Source of the DNA: Hyphomicrobiales bacterium
GTDB taxonomy: Bacteria > Pseudomonadota > Alphaproteobacteria > Rhizobiales > Rhizobiaceae
Assembly (NCBI GenBank): GCA_900467745.1
Contig: UBQW01000021.1
Location: 1 to 64,000 of the forward strand
Length of the DNA: 64,000 bases
Direction: 5' to 3'
Every line of letters starts with the position of its first letter. Within the stretch, counting starts at the first letter, position 1. Both the position numbers and the translations under genes were made by a program. Positions 25,632-35,617 of this stretch are shown here, one piece after another. The notes beneath the pieces were generated by a model. It made no database searches, had not been told where the DNA came from, and saw only the letters and a list, made by a program, of their open reading frames with translations.

Positions 25632-26824
25632 AATGCGGACTCAAGCTTACATTCATCGGCGAACACATCTCCATCCATCTCGGCAATCTTCTCTTTCGTC
25701 ACCAAGCGATAGCCGCCGTTTCCATCATTCTCGACGCGCATAGCGTACCAGTCTTGAACGGGATGCTGATTCTTGCCAAACGCAAACTTTCCTCGAACGG
25801 ATGGGAAATCGGCCCGCAACATCGCGGAGCGAAACTTTCGGATGTCTTTAAAATCAACGCCGGCATGCGACAGCGCCGCGCCAATCGCCCGCGCCGTGTC
25901 ATATCCCTGCGCTGCATACATGGTTGGCGTCCGACGGTACTCGCCCTCAAATGCGGCAACGAACCGCCTGTTGGCTTCGTTATCCAGATCGACGTTCCAT
26001 GAACCGGAGACATTGAGGCCTTCTGCAACTCCGCCGAGAGAACGCAGGATGGCATGATCCATGGATGGTTCAGCTACCACCATCGGTATTTCATTCAAAA
26101 GCCCCGATTGCTGGTATTGACGAAGAAACGCAATTCCTAGTGCGCCGGGATGGAACTGGAAAACTACATCCGGTTTGACCGACCTTATTCGCGCCATTTC
26201 CGCCGCGAAATCTATCTGGTCCAGGCTCGTATAGACCTCGTCTACTATCTGCCCACCGAAAGTGCGCCGAAAGCCCTTGACGGCGTCTTTTCCCGCCTGG
26301 AAATTCGGGGCGAGCACCATGGCTCGCTTAAAGCCAAGAGCCCGTGCATTGCGTCCAGCGCTGCCCTGCATGCTGTCAGTCAGCCAAGACATGACGAAAT
26401 AGTTCGCATTGCAGTTAGCGCCGGCAAATTCGGTGGGACCCGCGTTAGGGCTAATGACAATCTTTCCAGCGTCGATAACTTCAGGGATGATAGCCGAAGC
26501 TACATTCGAGAAAATCATACCCGTTATGATATCGACTTGCTCGTCATACAGGAACCGGTCCGCCAACTGCCGTCCTGTTGATGGTTTCAGTCCGTCGTCG
26601 GCAATAACCATATCGACTTTTTTGCCACCGAGCAGACCATTACCCTGTTTAACGGCGAGATCGAACCCATCGCGCACGTCTTGACCAAGATATCCCGCGG
26701 CGCCGGTCAAGGTCGTAATAAATCCGATTTTGACCGTGTCGGCGGCATGAGCCTGAATAGCGCCACCGAGAGCAGACGACACCAGAATAGCTGCCGCGAC
26801 GCGTTTCAATTTAGAAAGCTGCAT
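25628..26824 (-). CDS. Branched-chain-amino-acid-type ABC substrate-binding protein (second copy)
   Basis: The 398-residue protein begins with a signal peptide (K-L-K-R, hydrophobic stretch, cleavage after A-H-A near residue 27). The Leu/Ile/Val-type periplasmic-binding fold follows, starting V-K-I-G-F-I-T-T-L-T-G-A-A-G-Y-L-G-Q-D. It is a close paralogue of the gene at 33813, with shared runs such as G-Y-L-G-Q-D-V-R-D-G, N-C/A-N-A-N-Y-F-V, F-Q-A-G-K-D-A-style residues and V-V-F-Q-F-H-P-G. The second copy may bind a different aromatic amine or acid for the same LivHMGF importer. The start at 26824 is preferred for its signal peptide, with 26851 the alternative. Confidence 0.85.
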   Translation of the reverse strand: MQLSKLKRVAAAILVSSALGGAIQAHAADTVKIGFITTLTGAAGYLGQDVRDGFDLAVKQGNGLLGGKKVDMVIADDGLKPSTGRQLADRFLYDEQVDIITGMIFSNVASAIIPEVIDAGKIVISPNAGPTEFAGANCNANYFVMSWLTDSMQGSAGRNARALGFKRAMVLAPNFQAGKDAVKGFRRTFGGQIVDEVYTSLDQIDFAAEMARIRSVKPDVVFQFHPGALGIAFLRQYQQSGLLNEIPMVVAEPSMDHAILRSLGGVAEGLNVSGSWNVDLDNEANRRFVAAFEGEYRRTPTMYAAQGYDTARAIGAALSHAGVDFKDIRKFRSAMLRADFPSVRGKFAFGKNQHPVQDWYAMRVENDGNGGYRLVTKEKIAEMDGDVFADECKLESAL

Positions 26825-26992
26825 CCGTTTTAGTTCCCATACGACCATCATGGTGAAAACACCGAGTTAATTGCCCTTGAATACCCACAGGCTTCGACGC
26901 ACAACGTGCCGATCCATTCCCTCACCGTGAGCGGAACGTACGACGGACAGTCCCGCTCGCGGCATCTCGGGTGAAATAGCAACGGGATTACT

Positions 26993-28429
26993 CTAGAGGC
27001 TATTCGCCAAGCGATGCGAAACGTTCTTGACAACTGTATAGTGGTGCAAGCCCTCGGCTCCTCCCTCGCGGCCCAACCCACTGTCCTTAATCCCACCAAA
27101 TGGTGTTTCGGCGACCGATGCTTCGAGCGTATTGATCGAGACGTTCCCAGCCTCTAGGCCCGACATCAGACGATCCACATTTTCCGCTGAGTTAGCGAAG
27201 CCATATGCGGCAAGGCCAAATGGAAGCGAGTTCGCTTTTTCGATGGCCGCGTCGATGGACGACACGGGATTGATCAGGGCGAGCGGGCCAAAAGGTTCTT
27301 CCGACATCGCGCGGGCATCGTCGGGCAATTCCGCCAGGGCCGTCGGTGGGAAGAAATAACCGTTGTTCTTTAGACGGTGGCCCCCGAAAAGCAGCTTAGC
27401 GCCCTTGCCTTCCGCATCGCTTACCAACTCTTCCAGCGCCGCAATGCGACGATCATTGGCAACAGGACCCATTTGCACGCCTTCATCCAGACCGTTACCG
27501 ACACGGATTGAGCGTGCCGTTTCGATAAATGCCGCCGTGAAACGCGCATAATGAGCTTCATGAACAAAGAAACGCGTCGGCGAGGTACATACCTGGCCCG
27601 AGTTGCGGTACTTCCTGCGTGCCGATGCGATGCCCGCCGCGACCGGATCGGCGTCCTCGCAAACAATGACTGGAGCGTGACCGCCCAGCTCCATGAGAGC
27701 GGGCTTCATGTGACGCGCGGCGATCTCCGTCAAGTGCTTGCCGACAACTGTTGACCCGGTGAACGCGATCGCCCGGATTTCAGTGCTAGGGATGAGGAAC
27801 TGCGAAATGTCCGCCGGAATCCCGAAAACCAGGTTCAGCACACCGGGCGGCAGACCCGCATCCTCAAATGCGCGCGCAATATGCGTAACGGCAGTGGGTG
27901 TTTCTTCAGAAGCCTTAAGAATAATGGCGCAACCGGCGGCGAGAGCGCCAGCGATCTTGCGCGCGGGTTGGCTCATTGGAAAATTCCACGGCGCGAAAGC
28001 CGCGACGGGACCTATAGGCTCATGCACAACAATATAGCGAATGCCAGGAGCGCTTGGAATGACCCGGCCATAGAAGCGTGTGCACTCCCCCGCGTCCCAT
28101 TCGAAGAATTCGCATCCTCGGATGACCTCCAGCCGCGCCTCGGATATCGGTTTCCCGTTTTCGAGCGTAATCGCGCGTGCAATTTCTTCCTTTCGCTCGC
28201 GCATAAGCGCCGCCGCCTTCATGATGATATCGGCACGTGCCGCGGGCGCAGTATTGCGCCATACCTGATACCCGCTCCAGGCTGCCTGTAATGCAGCCTC
28301 AAGATCCCCGCGTCCCGCCACCGCGACCCGCCCAATCTCTGTTTCATCCGCGGGATTGATGATTGGAAGGTTGTCGGCGGTCTTGCGCCATTCACCGCCT
28401 ATGAAAAGCTGCACGTTGGATTTCTGCAT
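26993..28429 (-). CDS. NAD(P)-dependent aldehyde dehydrogenase, succinate-semialdehyde-dehydrogenase-like
   Basis: The 478-residue aldehyde dehydrogenase has the catalytic glutamate in M-E-L-G-G-H-A-P near 253, the nucleophilic cysteine in S-G-Q-V-C-T-S near 290, the cofactor-binding F-T-G-S-T near 230 and E-E-P-F-G-P near 386. It is close in pattern to GabD-type enzymes. In this operon it may oxidise a semialdehyde from 3-hydroxyanthranilate ring cleavage, as aminomuconate semialdehyde dehydrogenase does in the kynurenine route, but its family branch does not prove that. The start at 28429 follows AGAGG. The frame to 28483 is unsupported. Confidence 0.87.
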   Translation of the reverse strand: MQKSNVQLFIGGEWRKTADNLPIINPADETEIGRVAVAGRGDLEAALQAAWSGYQVWRNTAPAARADIIMKAAALMRERKEEIARAITLENGKPISEARLEVIRGCEFFEWDAGECTRFYGRVIPSAPGIRYIVVHEPIGPVAAFAPWNFPMSQPARKIAGALAAGCAIILKASEETPTAVTHIARAFEDAGLPPGVLNLVFGIPADISQFLIPSTEIRAIAFTGSTVVGKHLTEIAARHMKPALMELGGHAPVIVCEDADPVAAGIASARRKYRNSGQVCTSPTRFFVHEAHYARFTAAFIETARSIRVGNGLDEGVQMGPVANDRRIAALEELVSDAEGKGAKLLFGGHRLKNNGYFFPPTALAELPDDARAMSEEPFGPLALINPVSSIDAAIEKANSLPFGLAAYGFANSAENVDRLMSGLEAGNVSINTLEASVAETPFGGIKDSGLGREGGAEGLHHYTVVKNVSHRLANSL

Positions 28430-28636
28430 CACGATGCCTCTGTAATCTTTGAACCTGGACGAGCCCAGATTGTCGTCAAGCACACATGAAGCGTTTCAAC
28501 TCATGTGGCAATTCGCATTGTACGTATAAATCTATGGGTTTTATTACATGAATAGCCTGGCGCGCTCGCCTATTTTTCGCGACCGGAACTGTCAGCCTCA
28601 CCGAAGAGGCGAGCTCCAGGTCTACTTCAAGTACGG

Positions 28637-29542
28637 TTAACCGACGGAGCGAATACCAGTAAGCAAAGCTTGCGACATTTCGGTTTTTGACGAACACCAG
28701 TCCATCAGGATGTTGTAGTGGTTCCGGTCCGCGACCTCGAGTTCGGTCACCCCTCCGCCAACAGCAATCCAGCAGTCGGCAAAAGCGCGCGATTGGCGCT
28801 TGAAGCCGTCCGCTTCTTGATCTGACCATGCCACGTTTATCGGACAGCCAAGTGCTGGAACGTGGCGTAATGGACTAAGTTGATCGATCTCGGCGGGACT
28901 AAGATTGAGCCACTCCTGCGGGAACGTTGCAGCCACGGGGCCGAGTTCAAAAAGCCCACTAACGAGCATGGCGAACTTTACCACATCCTTTGGCAGGCCC
29001 AACTCACCCTGCCACCCCTCAGAGAGAAGAGTGGCCGCAAGGTGACCGCCAGCGGAGCTTCCTCCGACGGTGATCCGATCGGGATCAAGACCATATTTCG
29101 GCCCGTGACGCCAAACGAAGGCTAGAGCGGCGCGCACCTCCCGTGTGATTTCGGCGAGTGAGACATCAGGTGCCAGCCGATAATCAACGACGACCGTGGC
29201 AATCCCTTCACCCCCAAGCATTCCCGCCATCATTGCGGAATCCTCCTTGGACAGAGCCCGCCAGTACCCACCGTGGATGAATATGAAAACCGGATTTAGC
29301 CCACCACCTGACGAGGGGCCGAAAATATCAATCCTTTGACCGCTTTCTTCGTCATAGACCAAGTCAAAATGCCGCCCCCAACGAGCCCGAGGTTCGACAC
29401 TGGCTTGGCGGTAGCGTTGCATTTCGGCGGCGAAGGCTTTTGTCGAAACGGTCGCCTTGGCATTGTAATCGCGATCGAGATCAGCGGATGCGAAATCCGC
29501 TTGTTCAGCCAGATCCCGGATGTGGTGTTCGTTGTTGCGCAT
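28637..29542 (-). CDS. Alpha/beta hydrolase of the kynurenine-formamidase (HGGYW) type
   Basis: The 301-residue hydrolase has the oxyanion motif H-G-G-Y-W at 90-94 and the nucleophile elbow G-G-S-S-A-G-G near 160-166 (Ser163). A C-terminal acid-histidine pair is plausible in D-R-N-H-Y near 275. The H-G-G-Y-W motif is typical of arylformamidases, which hydrolyse N-formylkynurenine, rather than H-G-G-G esterases. With 3-hydroxyanthranilate dioxygenase in the same gene train, an N-acyl-aryl substrate is plausible. It lies between the aldehyde dehydrogenase and the aspartate-dehydrogenase-like gene. Confidence 0.8.
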   Translation of the reverse strand: MRNNEHHIRDLAEQADFASADLDRDYNAKATVSTKAFAAEMQRYRQASVEPRARWGRHFDLVYDEESGQRIDIFGPSSGGGLNPVFIFIHGGYWRALSKEDSAMMAGMLGGEGIATVVVDYRLAPDVSLAEITREVRAALAFVWRHGPKYGLDPDRITVGGSSAGGHLAATLLSEGWQGELGLPKDVVKFAMLVSGLFELGPVAATFPQEWLNLSPAEIDQLSPLRHVPALGCPINVAWSDQEADGFKRQSRAFADCWIAVGGGVTELEVADRNHYNILMDWCSSKTEMSQALLTGIRSVG

Positions 29543-29583
29543 GTCTCTTCAATCCCAGGCCATCCCGCAACGGGGAGGTTGTC

Positions 29584-30390
29584 CTAAACTGCGGTAGTGG
29601 CGATCCGGTTTTCCATCAGGCGGACAAGATTAAGCGCCGTCATTTCCGATGATTTGGGGTTGGTGGCGAGTGGTCCATTCTCAAAACGAAGGTGCATTCT
29701 GCCGAAATCGCCTTCTGCTATGATCTCATGCGTATTCAAACGCGCTCTTGGATCTGCGACCAGTGAAACTATTGTGTGATCGAGCCCTATCCCAGCAAGC
29801 GAGGTAATCACCGCGACATTGGCATTTTGAGGGAAGGTGTCCGCGGCCTTACGGGCGGTATCCGTGAAGAAGGTGGTGGCGTCCGTGATCTCATCGAGTT
29901 GCATGAGCTGGGCGGCTTGCGTATCTGCCCAAGCCTTTGGAGGTTTGATGATGCGGTGTTCGACGCTTGCAATCGGGAGACGGCTAGCCGCCGACAGCGC
30001 GTCTATCCCGCCAAGCGCGCCGGGCGGGATAATCAGTTTAGCGCCGCTGATCGCCGCGATTTCCTTCAGCCTTTTAAAGATCGCGTCGTCGACGAAAGCT
30101 GATGTCGATGAAACGGCGAAATCCATTCCCGCGCGAAGCGCTGCTTCGCCCCATGCCAGGACGCTTGGGCGACCCGCCGCTTCCACCACGAGCCCTGCAC
30201 CGGTGGCCGCGAGTTCCGCGGGATCTTCGATCAGTGTGGCACCGGGAGGCAGCCCATCCCGCGAGGTCGACCGGTCGCGCACCGCCACGGCAACTATCTT
30301 CACGGCCCCTTTACGCTCAGTGAGAAGCTCTGCGACCCGCTTGCCGATAGCGCCCCATCCAACGAGAACAATTTTCTCAGATCCCGACAT
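29584..30390 (-). CDS. Aspartate-dehydrogenase-like (DUF108) NAD(P) enzyme
   Basis: The 268-residue protein starts with a Rossmann motif V-G-W-G-A-I-G-K-R-V near residue 10, followed by E-A-A-G-R-P-S-V near 69 and the family run P-P-G-A-L-G-G-I-D-A-L near 120. L-aspartate dehydrogenases of this family interconvert aspartate and iminosuccinate or oxaloacetate. In a 3-hydroxyanthranilate context it might act on an imine or 2-amino-enoate intermediate, or feed NAD synthesis. That is inference. The start at 30390 lies inside the 3' end of livF (13-base overlap), and an earlier frame to 30462 is not needed. Confidence 0.82.
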   Translation of the reverse strand: MSGSEKIVLVGWGAIGKRVAELLTERKGAVKIVAVAVRDRSTSRDGLPPGATLIEDPAELAATGAGLVVEAAGRPSVLAWGEAALRAGMDFAVSSTSAFVDDAIFKRLKEIAAISGAKLIIPPGALGGIDALSAASRLPIASVEHRIIKPPKAWADTQAAQLMQLDEITDATTFFTDTARKAADTFPQNANVAVITSLAGIGLDHTIVSLVADPRARLNTHEIIAEGDFGRMHLRFENGPLATNPKSSEMTALNLVRLMENRIATTAV

Positions 30391-31078
30391 AGCCGTGCAC
30401 CTTCTCGCGATCGGTTTCGAGATCGGCGCTCGTGCCGCGCCAAACGGTTCGGCCCTTCTCAACGATGTAATGACGATCCGCCAGCTTCTTTAAAACGGCG
30501 ATATTCTTGTCAATCAGTAGGATCGACTGGCCCGTTTCGCGCAATTGCGTGATGCAGCGCCAGATTTCGGCACGGATGACGGGCGCAAGCCCTTCCGTCG
30601 CCTCATCAAGGATCAAAAGGTGCGGATTCGTCATCAATGCGCGTCCAATGGCCAACATTTGCTGTTCGCCACCTGAAAGCGTGCCCGCTGTCTGGTTCGC
30701 GCGCTCCCGCATGCGCGGAAAGAGCGCATATATCTTGTCGAGATCCCACGGCGCCTGTCGCTTGCACCGGTTCGACGCGGTTGCGACCAGATTTTCCCGC
30801 ACGGTCAAAGTCGGGAAAATTTGCCGTCCTTCCGGCACGAGACCGACGCCAAGACGTGCCACTTTCTCAGGGCTGGAGCTGGTCGTGTCACGGCCCGCGA
30901 TCTGGACCCGCCCTGCCTTGGGGGCGATTAGACCCATCAATGTGCGAATAGTGGTGGTCTTGCCCATGCCGTTGCGGCCCATGAGAGTGACAAGTTCGCC
31001 CTCGTTTACTTCAAGCGAAATGTCGAACAATACCTGTGAATGACCGTAAGCGGCCTGCAGTCCTTCGATCTTTAGCAC
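30377..31078 (-). CDS. livF: Branched-chain-type ABC transporter ATP-binding protein LivF
   Basis: The 233-residue ATPase has Walker A G-R-N-G-M-G-K-T-T near 34, the signature L-S-G-G-E-Q-Q-M near 132 and Walker B L-L-I-L-D-E-A near 151. The arrangement (LivF after LivG, LivM, LivH) is the standard Liv operon. In aromatic-catabolic clusters such importers often take up aromatic acids rather than amino acids. It overlaps livG by 7 bases. Confidence 0.9.
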   Translation of the reverse strand: MLKIEGLQAAYGHSQVLFDISLEVNEGELVTLMGRNGMGKTTTIRTLMGLIAPKAGRVQIAGRDTTSSSPEKVARLGVGLVPEGRQIFPTLTVRENLVATASNRCKRQAPWDLDKIYALFPRMRERANQTAGTLSGGEQQMLAIGRALMTNPHLLILDEATEGLAPVIRAEIWRCITQLRETGQSILLIDKNIAVLKKLADRHYIVEKGRTVWRGTSADLETDREKVHGYVGI

Positions 31079-31827
31079 AGCTCCTCCTCTCCACCGAGAT
31101 AAGCTTCCCGTACGGTTTCGCTCGCCCGTATGTCTTCGACCGTGCCCGTGAGGATGACGCGGCCATAAACCAGAACCGATATGCGGTCGGCCAGCGCGAA
31201 CACTGCCTCCATGTCATGCTCGACAAGCACCATCGAGACCGTTCCGCGCAACCGCTGAAGAAGCTCGATCATATCTTGACTTTCGACATGGCCCAGACCG
31301 GCCATTGGCTCGTCGAGAAGCAGTAGCGTTGGCCTTCCAGCTAGCGCCATCAGCAACTCCAATTGCTTGCGCCCACCACTCGACAGATCGCCCGCGAGTT
31401 GTTCTGGGTGACGTGCCAGACGGCTCCCGGAAAGGATTTCGTCAGCCTCGCGCCAGACAGACCCGCGGCCTTTCACGCTGTCAAGAACCCTGAAATTGCG
31501 CCCATCCCGCGCCTGCACCGCCATCGCGATGTTCTGGCGCACACTCATATCATTCAGAAGCGTCGAGATTTGGAATGTCCGTCCCAGGCCGCGCCCGACA
31601 CGTGTCGCGGGCGGCATGTTGGTAACATCCTCGCCCATCAGGCTGATCGTACCAGAGGTAGGCGTCAGCTCACCGCAAAGCTGGTTGACGAGTGTTGACT
31701 TTCCAGCCCCATTCGGCCCGATCAGGGCATGGATATGCCCCTGCGTGACGTCGAGCGTGACATGATCCGTCGCAACCAGCCCGGCAAAGCGCTTGACCAA
31801 ATCGCGAACCTGCAAGATCGCGGTCAT
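31072..31827 (-). CDS. livG: Branched-chain-type ABC transporter ATP-binding protein LivG
   Basis: The 251-residue ATPase has Walker A G-P-N-G-A-G-K-S-T near 36, the signature L-S-S-G-G-R-K-Q near 148 and Walker B L-L-L-L-D-E-P-M-A-G-L near 167, with L-V-E-H-D-M as the H-loop. The pattern is typical of LivG. It overlaps livF at its 3' end and livM at its 5' end by 4 bases, so these genes are translationally coupled. Confidence 0.9.
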   Translation of the reverse strand: MTAILQVRDLVKRFAGLVATDHVTLDVTQGHIHALIGPNGAGKSTLVNQLCGELTPTSGTISLMGEDVTNMPPATRVGRGLGRTFQISTLLNDMSVRQNIAMAVQARDGRNFRVLDSVKGRGSVWREADEILSGSRLARHPEQLAGDLSSGGRKQLELLMALAGRPTLLLLDEPMAGLGHVESQDMIELLQRLRGTVSMVLVEHDMEAVFALADRISVLVYGRVILTGTVEDIRASETVREAYLGGEEELC

Positions 31828-32825
31828 ACGGTGACCTCCATCTTGCCGTTATTGTGGAAGTGGCGGCGAAATGCCCTCCAGCTCCCGACAATCCCACCTT
31901 TCGTCCCCAAAACAAGAACAAGCAGAATGATGCCCATGGCGAGCTGCCAGTGCTCGGTCCAGGAGGACAGATAGTTCTGCAGGATCAGGAACGCGGCGGC
32001 CCCCCAGATAGGGCCGAAGAACGTGCCGACCCCGCCCATGATGACCATCACCATCAATTCACCCGATTTCGTCCAATGCAGCGTGTCCGGGCTCGCGAAC
32101 CGCATGAAAATGGTGAGAAGCGCTCCCGCGAGACCGGCGCCCATCCCCGAAAGCACAAAGCCGTAGAGCTTGTAGCGATAAGTCGCGATCCCCATCGCCG
32201 TCATGCGTCGCTCGCTCTGGCGAATGCCGGACAGCACGGCGCCATACGACGAATGCACAACCCGCCACAAGAAGCCGAAATACAGGATCATTGAAACGAG
32301 GATGACATAATACATCGTCGTCTTGTCCCGCAGGCTCAAGGAGAAGAGATCGTTCGCCCGGCGGACAATGATCCCGTCTTCGCCACCATATGTTTTCAGC
32401 GAAACGAAAAGGAAGAAGAGCATCTGGGCGAACGCGAGTGTAATCATGATAAACTGCACACCCGACGTGCGCAGCGCCAGTGCTCCAATCACCAGCGCGG
32501 CGAGACCCGCTACCAGCATTGCCGCCGGAACCGTGATCAGGAATTGATCGGAACCTTTGATGAAACCGAAAAGAAGCGAACCTTCCGCATGGTGGAAATA
32601 GAGAATGCCCACGACGTACGAGCCGATCCCGAAGAAGGCGGCATGACCAAACGACACCATCCCGCCATAGCCAAGGATGAGATTGAGGCTTGCCGCGGCG
32701 ATGGCATAGATCATGATGCGAGCGACAAGGCTTGACGCAGCCGTCTGCCCTAACGCCTCGGCCCCGAATGGAAACAGTGCAAGCACTACGCAGCCGAGAA
32801 GTACAAATAGTAGGCGATATGACAT
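31824..32825 (-). CDS. livM: Branched-chain-type ABC transporter permease LivM
   Basis: The 333-residue inner-membrane protein has eight or more hydrophobic segments and the LivM signatures G-Y-G-G-M-V-S-F-G-H-A-A-F-F-G-I-G-S-Y near 53 and the cytoplasmic coupling helix G-I-R-Q-S-E-R-R-M-T-A-M-G near 205. It pairs with LivH to form the channel. Confidence 0.9.
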   Translation of the reverse strand: MSYRLLFVLLGCVVLALFPFGAEALGQTAASSLVARIMIYAIAAASLNLILGYGGMVSFGHAAFFGIGSYVVGILYFHHAEGSLLFGFIKGSDQFLITVPAAMLVAGLAALVIGALALRTSGVQFIMITLAFAQMLFFLFVSLKTYGGEDGIIVRRANDLFSLSLRDKTTMYYVILVSMILYFGFLWRVVHSSYGAVLSGIRQSERRMTAMGIATYRYKLYGFVLSGMGAGLAGALLTIFMRFASPDTLHWTKSGELMVMVIMGGVGTFFGPIWGAAAFLILQNYLSSWTEHWQLAMGIILLVLVLGTKGGIVGSWRAFRRHFHNNGKMEVTV

Positions 32826-32828
32826 GTT

Positions 32829-33743
32829 TCAGGCTCCCACCGGAAAGAGGCCTCTCGGGCGGAGCAGAAGGACGATTGCCATCAGCAAATAAATACCCAT
32901 GGAAGACATCCCCCCGCCCAGGGCATCAGCTTGCGCCCCGGCCGCGAAGTGGCGCAGGATAGAAGGCAGAAAGGCCCGCAGGCAGGTGTCGATGATGCCG
33001 AGCGAGATACCCGCGACGAAGGCTCCCTTGATGGAGCCAACGCCGCCGATGACGACGACCACGAAGGTAGCAAGTAGGATCTGCTCGCCCATCCCGACCT
33101 GAACTGCCAGGATGGGAGCGGTCATGAACCCAGCGAGCCCCGCGAAGGCGGCGCCAAGTGCGAACACCAGTGTGTAGAGAAGGCGGATATCGACGCCAAG
33201 CGCGCGGACCATATCACGATTGGACGATCCCGCACGGACCAGCATGCCGATCCGGGTGCGGTTGATGAGCAGGTAAAGCCCAACTGCCACCATGAGGCCA
33301 GCCACGATGATTAGCAGGCGAAACGGCGGATAGCTCAGGCCCGGAAGCAGCTCGATAGGCTGCGAAAGCGCCGCGGGCAGCTGCGTGAAAATCGGCTGCC
33401 GCCCAAAGAGCATCACGGTCAGTTCGTTGAAAATGAGAATGAGCGAGAAAGTCGCCAGCACTTGGTCGAGATGGTCACGCTGATAAAGCACTCTCATGAT
33501 GCCAAGTTCGATCACGATCCCAGCAATCGTTGCCGCCAGAATTGCTGATGGAATGCCCAGCCAGAAATTTCCCGTCCGCACGGCCACGGAAGTGCCGATG
33601 AAAGCACCAATCATATAGAACGAGCCGTGAGCGAGGTTGATGACGCCCATGATCCCAAAGATCAGCGTCAACCCTGCCGCAAGAAGGAACAACATGACGC
33701 CATAGAGAAGCCCATTCAATAATTGCTCGAAGATAAGTGTCAT
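32829..33743 (-). CDS. livH: Branched-chain-type ABC transporter permease LivH
   Basis: The 304-residue membrane protein has the LivH N-terminus (Q-L-L-N-G-L-L-Y-G-V-M-L-F-L-L-A-A-G-L-T-L-I-F-G) with the loop G-V-I-N-L-A-H-G-S-F-Y-M-I-G near 35, and G-V-G-S-I-K-G-A near 238. The ATG at 33743 has AAGG about 11 bases upstream, and a start at 33761 would add six residues. It lies between the binding-protein gene at 33813 and livM in the standard order. Confidence 0.88.
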   Translation of the reverse strand: MTLIFEQLLNGLLYGVMLFLLAAGLTLIFGIMGVINLAHGSFYMIGAFIGTSVAVRTGNFWLGIPSAILAATIAGIVIELGIMRVLYQRDHLDQVLATFSLILIFNELTVMLFGRQPIFTQLPAALSQPIELLPGLSYPPFRLLIIVAGLMVAVGLYLLINRTRIGMLVRAGSSNRDMVRALGVDIRLLYTLVFALGAAFAGLAGFMTAPILAVQVGMGEQILLATFVVVVIGGVGSIKGAFVAGISLGIIDTCLRAFLPSILRHFAAGAQADALGGGMSSMGIYLLMAIVLLLRPRGLFPVGA

Positions 33744-33812
33744 TGGAAAAACGACCTTCATGATAAATGAAAAAGCGTGGCGCGAATTCGCGCGCGTGCC
33801 GGAAGGCGACTA

Positions 33813-34976
33813 TCAGAGCTTGCACTCGGAAGCGTAGGAATCACCGTAGTCCTCGATCAGCTTCTTTTTGATCCTGGTGGTCGGATTGCCGTCTTCGCCC
33901 TTTACGACATCGAGCAGATACCAGTCCTGTAACGGATGTTGGTTTGGACCGAAGGCAAAATTACCACGCACGGACTGGAAGTCGGCCTTTCGCAACGCTT
34001 CACGCACGGCACCCACGTCGTCAACACCACCCGTCTTCTTCAATGCGGAAGCAATAAGGCGAGCCACGTCGTAGCCTTGCGTACCATAATAGGTCAGGGG
34101 CCGGTCAGGATAAGTGGCTTTCCACTTTGCCACGAGTTCCTTACTCGCGGCATTGTCCATATCAGGACTCCAATGGCTGGTGGCCAAGATTCCAATTGAA
34201 GCTTCGCCCAGCGACTTGAGGATCACCGCATCGCTGGATGGTTCCGAAAGAACCATCGGAATCTCGCCGAGAAGACCTGCCTGCTGATACTGGCGCATGA
34301 ACGCGATACCCATGCCGCCGGGATGAAACTGAAAGACCACATCGGGGTTCGCGGCGCGAATTTGCGCCATTTCCGCCGAGTAATCAGTCTGATCCAGCTG
34401 GGTGTAGATTTCACCGACAACGTCGCCCTTGAAGCGGCGCTTGAAGCCCGCCAACGCATCCTTGCCCGCCTGGTAGTTCGGGGCGAGAATGAAGGCACGT
34501 TTAAAACCTTCCTGTTGCGCGGCAATGCCCGATGCCTCGTGGAGCGAGTCATTCTGCCAGGAAACCACAAAATAATTCGCATTGCAGGCCTTGCCCGCCA
34601 TGTTTGATGGCGCGGCGTTGGCGCTGATATAGATACTGTCATTATCGATGATATCCGGCACGGTTGCGCCGGCCACATTCGAGAAGATGATGCCGGTGAA
34701 AAGTTTGACGCCGTCTTCCGACATGAACCGCTCGGCGATCTGACGCCCGTTTCCAGGCTTGGCCGCGTCATCTTCGACTTGTAGTACAACCGGCACGCCA
34801 CCAAGTTTGCCGCCTTCCGCGTCGACGGCAACCTTCATGCCATCGCGCACATCCTGGCCAAGATAGCCGCCCGGGCCGGACAACGTCGTTATCACACCGA
34901 TCTTTACCTGTTCGGCCGCACAGGCTCCCGAAGCCAGCGCCGCCAACGCGGCTATCATCAAGAGTTTCTTTTTCAC
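33813..34976 (-). CDS. Branched-chain-type ABC substrate-binding protein (first copy)
   Basis: The 387-residue protein has a signal peptide (M-K-K-K-L-L-M-I-A-A-L, cleavage probably after A-C-A near 20) and the Leu/Ile/Val-type fold beginning V-K-I-G-V-I-T-T-L-S-G-P-G-G-Y-L-G-Q-D. It directly precedes livH, so it is the cognate binding protein. Its paralogue at 25628 sits at the other end of the same gene train. Both keep the acid-bracket region with A-N-Y-F-V-x-S-W. The ligand is not known, but the neighbouring ring-cleavage gene suggests an aminoaromatic acid. Confidence 0.88.
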   Translation of the reverse strand: MKKKLLMIAALAALASGACAAEQVKIGVITTLSGPGGYLGQDVRDGMKVAVDAEGGKLGGVPVVLQVEDDAAKPGNGRQIAERFMSEDGVKLFTGIIFSNVAGATVPDIIDNDSIYISANAAPSNMAGKACNANYFVVSWQNDSLHEASGIAAQQEGFKRAFILAPNYQAGKDALAGFKRRFKGDVVGEIYTQLDQTDYSAEMAQIRAANPDVVFQFHPGGMGIAFMRQYQQAGLLGEIPMVLSEPSSDAVILKSLGEASIGILATSHWSPDMDNAASKELVAKWKATYPDRPLTYYGTQGYDVARLIASALKKTGGVDDVGAVREALRKADFQSVRGNFAFGPNQHPLQDWYLLDVVKGEDGNPTTRIKKKLIEDYGDSYASECKL

Positions 34977-35044
34977 TTCAATTCCCCGTTATCTCTTCAT
35001 GCTCGAGTGTGGGCGCCCGGCGGCTTGCCGGACGCGCGCCAACA

Positions 35045-35617
<573 letters not shown>

